A stretch of 51,687 nucleotides of DNA from Helochares maculicollis (Eukaryota > Arthropoda > Insecta > Coleoptera > Hydrophilidae), in contig JAWQRO010000159.1 in assembly GCA_033557835.1 (NCBI GenBank), positions 1 through 51,687 of the forward strand. The letters run 5' to 3'. Below the pieces are notes generated by a model. That model did not search any database, was not told the DNA's origin, and saw only the letters and a program-made list of their open reading frames with translations. Below are positions 46,056-51,687 of the stretch, piece by piece. Made by a program: the position numbers and the translations under genes. Positions within the stretch are counted from its first letter, which is position 1, and each line of letters begins with the position of its first letter.

Positions 46056-47382
46056 GATATGGTAATTTTTAAACTTCTGGTGAAATTCTATATTTTATGA
46101 CGTTAACTTGCATTTTTAATAGCAACTGTTGAGGTTAATGAATTAAAAGAAACGCGTTTTAGCTCGGAACAAATTCGTTAAAAAAGTGAGAACCACCTAT
46201 ACACTAAAACAGTCGAAAATGGGTAAAATAAACAACTGCAAATGCCGGCTTCTGTTAAAAATGCATAGGCGTGATTGAAACCGCCAGTCGGGTCTTTTTG
46301 TATGTACATCTCGGTTAAGTGCAATAATTGGTTGAACTTGAGGCCATTATTTCAAGCTACTTTACAAGTGGCAAATGAAAATGGAAAACACCTGTTACTT
46401 GCAAGTATAACCAATTGAGATAATTGCCCGGCAATTACAACTCATATACAACAAAAGCTGTCTCGTGTTTTTTCGACGCTTCATGCACCAGCTAATTGCA
46501 GCAAAACCGATTCCTTTCGTGTCATGTATTGTGGTTCTGCGACTTATTTTCCGCCACCTCACCGGGCGCGGTAGCGCGGCTTGCAATGGAAACATGGGAA
46601 CGAACTCTAGGGACGAATGCAAGCTCTGGTTAGTTGGGTATTCTGGAGTTGTCGATAGGCGGAGAAAGAGTCGAACCGCAAGAACCCAACTCAGTGGAAA
46701 GTAAACACGGGGTTGTAATTACATCTTTTTGCGCTAATCCCATATCGCGTTGCAAATCAATGGTTTGCTTCCATTTTGTGCATGCATGCATGCAGTTCGT
46801 TCGATCCCTCGTTCACTTTGCTTCGTATCTCGCTCAACCAGACCACATTAAGGGTCCTCGCAATACGACAAATTGCTTTTGAATGCGTGTAGTTACTGTT
46901 GAAGCACGTACGGCGGATAAGTTGCGGAGGGAACACTTAGCGATAGTCCCCAAATGGAAAATTCGATCGTCACTACATTCAAAAGCTTTATTGGAAAAGG
47001 AGACACACGTCCACGCACGCTGCGTTACTACTAAATACAGCATCTTTTTATGTGATAATCACACTGGCGCTCAAATCTATCAATCTAAGGGCGAGTTTAA
47101 AACAGGAAGACTTGCTGAAGTAGTCTTTTTACTTCCTCTAGCTGCAATTGCTGTCTAGACAAATTAGAGTAAACTAAATAGATTTGTTTAAGTGATTGGC
47201 ACGACTTGAACAGAATCCGACAAAACATTGGTCTATGGCAAATATTTTCGTCACGTTTCCTTCTCTACTTAACCAATAGGACTCCTCACTATACTTTTAT
47301 TTCAATATTTTTTCGTGAAGTGGTTCAGAATTGAACAAATTATGTCCAGCTGCAAAGTCGAATTTGCACATCCATTTAGATC
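46056..47382. other. Unassigned sequence, GC-richer near 46450-46930
   Basis: No supported gene. Several overlapping frames on both strands (46395-47158) reflect GC-richer, CpG-containing DNA. A short alternating GCATGCATGCATG run lies at about 46781-46794. Confidence 0.45.
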
Positions 47383-47577
47383 TTACTGCACTTTGATGAT
47401 TTCTAAGTCTGACAGAGTTTTGGATTGCTTATTTCTGTCATGATCTTCACTGGTCTTCTCATATCTGGTTTTTAGGTGATTGACAAACAAAATAGTTTTG
47501 ATTTGGTCATTATATTTTTGTGGATGATCAACTGCCATTTTGAATTCACAGCCGAAATCTTGAATGGTTTCTCCAGG
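47383..47577 (-). pseudogene. Retrotransposon gag-like fragment
   Basis: A 64-codon minus frame ends at TAA 47383. It starts PGETIQDFGCEFK and continues with KYNDQIKTILFVNHLK and then a charged tail. The pattern (an ET..DF motif, then a hydrophobic F..HLK block) is like the middle of retrotransposon gag proteins. Upstream on the same strand (to about 48020) only stop-rich traces can be followed. I see no protease or polymerase. Tentative. Confidence 0.25.
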
Positions 47578-48134
47578 ACATTTTTTTTGGTAGTTCGTTT
47601 GAAGATTTTTTTACAAATGGGCTTATCAAGTTGTTTCTGGGACGTTTGAAGACTTCATCTGAGAAAATTCTGTCATGTTATCTATTATGTCATGGCTGCA
47701 GCTGTCCTGGAATATCTTTTTGAGTCTAGACTGATCAAGTTGTGCTTAAAGCGCACATTAAGAAATGTCTAAAAGTTTTCTGTGGGTTTCAAACTTCGCT
47801 GTGCTTTAAGCAGATTCGCTGCATTCCAAAACCATCAAGACTTTCAAGTAGAACTTTTTAAGCATCTGGTCCTCATTTATCTCACAGTCGCCATTTATGA
47901 CGATGCCGAAACAGAGGATAAATTTGATACGATCAATTCTCTTGCTGTTGGATTACTCAAGTTGCTTCTAAGACTTTTAGAGGACGATTCTGGGAATTCC
48001 GTAGTCTCATCGGTCTCACAGTGTTAAAAGACGATTTCTATGGAGACTTCTTTAGGGCATAGAAGAACAAATTAGTATTTGGGCTTCCAGGTGCTCTATA
48101 TTAAGATTTTCTGTCATACATCTATTGCAACATA
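47578..48134. other. Unassigned sequence between gag-like fragment and mariner H
   Basis: A plus frame at 47782-48027 (NHQDFQVELFKHLVLIYLTV, acidic end) and the minus frame opposite are both partly open; neither is recognised. It may be the rest of the decayed element to which 47383-47577 belongs. Confidence 0.35.
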
Positions 48135-49412
48135 TTAGGTGTTGGAATTAATTCGTAGCGTTTTTTTATTAAAAAATAACGATTTATTTGAAATGAAAAT
48201 GAAAAATTACATTATTGAAAATACTGCCCATCCCTTGCCACTACTTTTTCCCATTTTTCAGGTATCTGACGAATACCCCGTCGAAAAAACTCTTCGTCCT
48301 TGGAGGCAATCCATGAATCGATCCAATTTTGCCAATCCTCATAAGATGTTAATTTTTACCTTGATAAACCTTGAGCCATTGATCGAAACAGGTGGTAATC
48401 CGAAGGAACAATATCTGGAGAATACGGCGAGTGGGTTAAGACTTCCCATTTCAATGTTTCCAGGTATGTTTTCACCGGTTTCGCCACGTGAGGTCGAGCA
48501 TTGTCGTGCTGTAAAATAACTTTATCGTGCCTTTTGCTCCATTCCGGCCGTTTTTCCTTCAATGCACGACTCAAACGCATCAATTGTAACCGGCTGTGAT
48601 CCCCAGTGATGGTTTCATTGAGTTTTAGCAATTTATAATAAACCACACCTTGTTGATCCCACCAAATACAAAGGAGAAGCTTAGATCCATGAATATTGTG
48701 TTTTGCCACTGATGATGGTTGTCCGGGCTTAACCCATGATCTTCTGCGTTTCGGATTGTCATAATATATCGATTTTTCATCGCCAGTAATAATACGATGT
48801 AGAAAACTTTTTCTTTTGTACCGTTCAAGCAGTAGTTCACAGGTCATAAAACGTCTTTCAATGTCTCTCGGTTTTAATTCATATGGGATCCAATTTCCTT
48901 CCTTTTGGATCATTCCCGAAGCTTAAAGGCGATTTCCCACCTTGGATAAATCAACCTCCAAAGATGTAGACAACTCTTGAAGTGTTTGATATGAATTTTC
49001 TTCGAGTAAATCCTCCAATTCTTTATCTTAAAATTTTTTTGGCTGTCCAGGTCGTTCCTTGTCGTCTAAATCAAAATCACCACTCTTAAAACGCGCAAAC
49101 CATTTCCGACACATTTGATCAGCTAAAGCATGTTCACCGTATACTTCTACTAAAATCCGATGAATCCGATGACTTTCTGCAGCACTTTTGTTCATATTAA
49201 AATAATGTAATAAAACTCCCCGCAAAAATAAATTTCGACATACTTAAATAGCTGCCATTTGTTGTTATTAAAAATTAAAAATAAGATGCGTCGTAAAATC
49301 AGTACCTAATAACAGTTGTTTAACGATCAATTTGTTTCTGAAGGTAAAAACAGAACACTGTAATAACCACGCCTTCTCTCATCAAACGCAACGAATTAAT
49401 TCCAACACCTAA
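48135..49412 (-). mobile_element. Mariner copy H, full length (1278 bp)
   Basis: Terminal repeats TTAGGTGTTGGAATTAATTC (left) and the complement of GAATTAATTCCAACACCTAA (right) match perfectly over at least 22 bp counting the adjoining CGT/ACG. TA flanks both ends (48133-48134, 49413-49414). The length is exactly that of an intact mariner, and this is the best-preserved copy in the window. Confidence 0.97.
48212..49241 (-). pseudogene. Mariner transposase (copy H), nearly intact but interrupted
   Basis: Begins MSKF at 49241, then a small indel shifts the frame to RGVLLHYFNMNKSAAESHRI. Next come KWFARFKSGDFDLDDKERPG and the linker, and the catalytic core is open for 185 codons (48913-48356). 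All three catalytic Asp are present: ITGDEKSIYYDN (Trp replaced by Ser), VILQHDNARPHVAK and SPDIVPSDYHLF. In-frame stops lie at about 49026 (KKF*DKELEDL), 48923 (NRL*ASGMIQ) and just below 48356 (GLSR*KLTSYEDW). The end VVARDGQYFQ* at 48212 is intact. Mauritiana/mellifera-like by sequence. So it is inactive, but recently so compared with its neighbours. Confidence 0.93.
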
Positions 49413-51113
49413 TATGTTCTGCATCAACTTTTGAGACCACCGGAGGTACTTAGATTTTAACTATAAGGAGTACCAATTTTGAAAGTAGCTAATGAAATAT
49501 TGTAAACCTTTATGTATACGATAGTTTGACTCAATATGATAACATTTCTATAATAATTACATAATAATTTTATAATTCTGTAACAATTATAGACGATACA
49601 CGAGATGTATAATTTCTAGAGTTTTTTGAACGTAAATATTTGAGCGTTTTTATTGTAGTAATATTTTTTTGACTCTTATAATTAGTACTGGTGCAAGCTT
49701 TAATTATTTATTTTATATTGAATGGACGCCTTAGTCATTGCAAAAATGAAGCTGTAGAACATCAGAAAAATAGCCCCTAATTTGTTTATGTTTTGCTGTA
49801 AATAATTTTAATAGAAATTGGCAGCAACTAATGATATTTCTTCATAATTAGGCTTCTTTTTTATCAGTTATGCGACGAAGTTATTGTCATTTAGAGACTT
49901 CAAGAATGTTGATATATTTCAATGAGCATTAATACCACCGTTTTTCTACATACTTTAATAAGCATTAATACCTCAGTTATTTACGTTCTTGGAAGCCTAA
50001 TTTCAACAATATTAGTTATATGCAAGAAATACGAAAACATTATGATCAGACACTTCAATAAGCGAGCAGACAGGCAAGTAAAACGCTTTCTGCAATTTGT
50101 AAATGTTAAAGTATATGTTTCTTGCTGAGGTATCATTGTATAAAAATCAATCGTACTGTATATTTTCTAGACATATTTTACTCATTATAGATTAAAAATG
50201 AAGCTTATATAGCTAACACATACTTTCAATAATGATTTAAGTCTTTATGCTATATTAATGCTTGTACTAAATATTTTCGTAGTTTAACTAGCACAAGTGC
50301 AGTAAATAATTTTGCCAGATACTGGTTTCGAATAAAATAGAACTTCAGTTTATAACCACAAACTACAAAAGGCATATCGACTTGGTTTACACTTCTGATG
50401 ATTTAATAAAAACAAAATTTTGAAGAGATCTTATGGAATTGTAAAAATTTGTCGTTATTTCTGTGGCTAACAAATACAGTAAATTTCTTTATGCACTTAT
50501 GAACAGGTAGTTTGTTTAGCTGAACGCTTCGTAGCTGTACAGAAATTCTAGAACTATGTAAAGGAGCCGTATTAAAGTAAGATTTGAAATACAGAATGAC
50601 CTCCTTATTCAATATTGTGTGTGCGTTTCAAACTTACTTTATTCTTTCTAAGTTAACAATGTCATAGTCAAATCAAAGACTTTCGCAGAGCGCTTTCTTA
50701 AAATGCAACAAAGTTTTGATCACGATTTACAAAATCATATTAATCACAGATTTTAAAATCCGGTTGATATACTGCGTTTATTAGAATCCATTCCTGCAAT
50801 AGTGTCTAAGGATATGAACAACTATTCACTATTTTTGCAAATTTCAATTTCACTAAAATTGTTACATCCTCTTATATAGCCAGATAGTGTAGATTATACA
50901 AATAATGCAACAGCAAACTTTTCATTTTCGATATATGGCCAAATATTAGATTAATTGTTTCAATATGAACGTACATAAATATAGAGTGTGCCAACAAGAG
51001 CGCCCGATTTAATTATAATTAACATATAATGAGTACAAATAAGTTTCCGCCGTTTTTTATAAAAAATTGAATATTTATTGTAACAGAACGGTAGTTTAAG
51101 ATTATTCAAAGAA
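49413..51113. other. Unassigned AT-rich sequence
   Basis: No supported gene. Hydrophobic or lysine-rich frames here (49922-50128, 50403-50612, 50960-51166) are typical of AT-rich non-coding DNA. Confidence 0.5.
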
Positions 51114-51687
51114 TTGGGTTGTTCGGAAAGTAATTTCGTTTTTTCCCAACAGATAGAGCTAATCATATTTTACAGCCAACTTCACACTTAAGTCGCATAC
51201 AAGTTATATATTTTGACAGGTAGTATAGTAAGGCTTGTTTGTTAAAAATTTGGTAAAATTCTTTGCAATAGTTTTTTTGTGCTCTATCAAAGATGCAAAA
51301 TAGAAAGCATCATTTTCGGCATATTTTACTTTTTTATTACTGAAAAGGTAAAAATGCAGTTCAAGCAAGGCGAAAATTACGTGAAGTGTATGGAGAAGAT
51401 GTATTGAGCGAACGACAATGCCAAAATTGGGTTGCAAAATTCGTTCCGGCAATTTCAATATTGAAGATGCTCCACGTTCTGGAAGACCCATTGAAGCCGA
51501 CGAAGACCAAATAAAAACAATGATAGATGCAAACCGCCGAATAACTACTCGTGAGATTGTTGAAAGGTTAAATTTATCGAATTCAACCGTTCATGATCAC
51601 ATTAAACGTCTTGGTTTAGTTTCAAAACTGGATATATGGGTTCCACATGTTCTTACAGAACGAAATTTGCTTCGTCGAATTAACGTC
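51114..51687 (+). mobile_element. Mariner copy I, cut by the window end
   Basis: Starts with a mariner-type terminal repeat TTGGGTTGTTCGGAAAGTAA followed by TTTCG, then about 180 bp of leader and a transposase gene that runs off the window. The TA target duplication on the left is not visible (AA instead). It differs in ends and protein from all other copies here. Confidence 0.9.
51293..51687 (+). pseudogene. Mariner transposase (copy I), N-terminal part
   Basis: From ATG 51293: MQNRKHHFRHILLFYY, an in-frame TGA, KGKNAVQARRKLREVYGED, QCQNWVAKF, then a one-base deletion shifts the frame. It continues SGNFNIEDAPRSGRP, the second helix-turn-helix (TTREIVERLNLSNSTVHDHI), GLVSKLDIWVPHVLTERN and on to the window edge. 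This is the complete DNA-binding half of a mariner transposase; the catalytic core lies outside. The 95-codon minus frame at 51204-51491 is its shadow. Confidence 0.9.

Noticed and set aside
46781..46794. GCATGCATGCATG run as a regulatory element
   Set aside because: Short alternating simple sequence, no other evidence.
51204..51491. 95-codon minus-strand ORF
   Set aside because: Antisense shadow of mariner I transposase.

Overview
This is a eukaryotic, almost certainly insect, stretch of intergenic or intronic DNA. It is AT-rich, has no dense prokaryotic-style coding, and carries nine mariner transposon copies, two 5'-truncated non-LTR retrotransposons, two satellite-like arrays and several smaller repeats. 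Seven perfect units of CTGAC (complement TCAGG) at 27666-27700 match the telomeric pentamer known from many beetles. I therefore lean to Coleoptera, but this is only a pointer.

Layout. 1-5.2 kb: microsatellites, a 201-bp dispersed repeat (second copy at 24.4 kb) and a 640-685-bp tandem repeat whose third unit is split by about 2.0 kb of unrelated DNA. 5.2-10.5 kb: no recognisable gene, one small exon-like ORF at 8.3 kb. 10.5-13.6 kb: an RTE-like LINE with an 8-bp target duplication, then a decayed mariner (A). 13.6-18.7 kb: mostly unassigned, with a promoter-like spot near 15.9 kb and a decayed coding-like stretch at 17.4-18.0 kb. 18.7-20.0 kb: a satellite with a period of about 137 bp. 22.7-23.6 kb: deleted mariner B. 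24.8-26.3 and 29.8-31.0 kb: two copies of one mariner family in opposite orientation (D, E); D is a chimera with an internal duplication. 31.1-32.1 kb: a 5'-truncated LINE (RNase H plus C-terminus) with a perfect 14-bp target duplication. 33.8-35.5 kb: four units of a 428-bp satellite. 35.8-37.1 kb: mariner C, same family as B. 37.2-40.7 kb: the best places for host exons, including a two-exon candidate at 38.3-38.9 kb. 42.5-42.9, 45.0-46.1, 48.1-49.4 and 51.1 kb to the end: mariners F, G, H and I, with an LTR-like remnant and a gag-like fragment between them.

No transposase or reverse transcriptase here looks functional: all carry nonsense codons, frameshifts, deletions or lost catalytic aspartates. 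The main biology visible is a layered record of mariner invasions (seven families, identified by terminal repeats and coding remnants) plus local tandem amplification. I found no operon, CRISPR array, rRNA or convincing tRNA. Host-gene calls are low-confidence guesses from open frame and splice-like signals.
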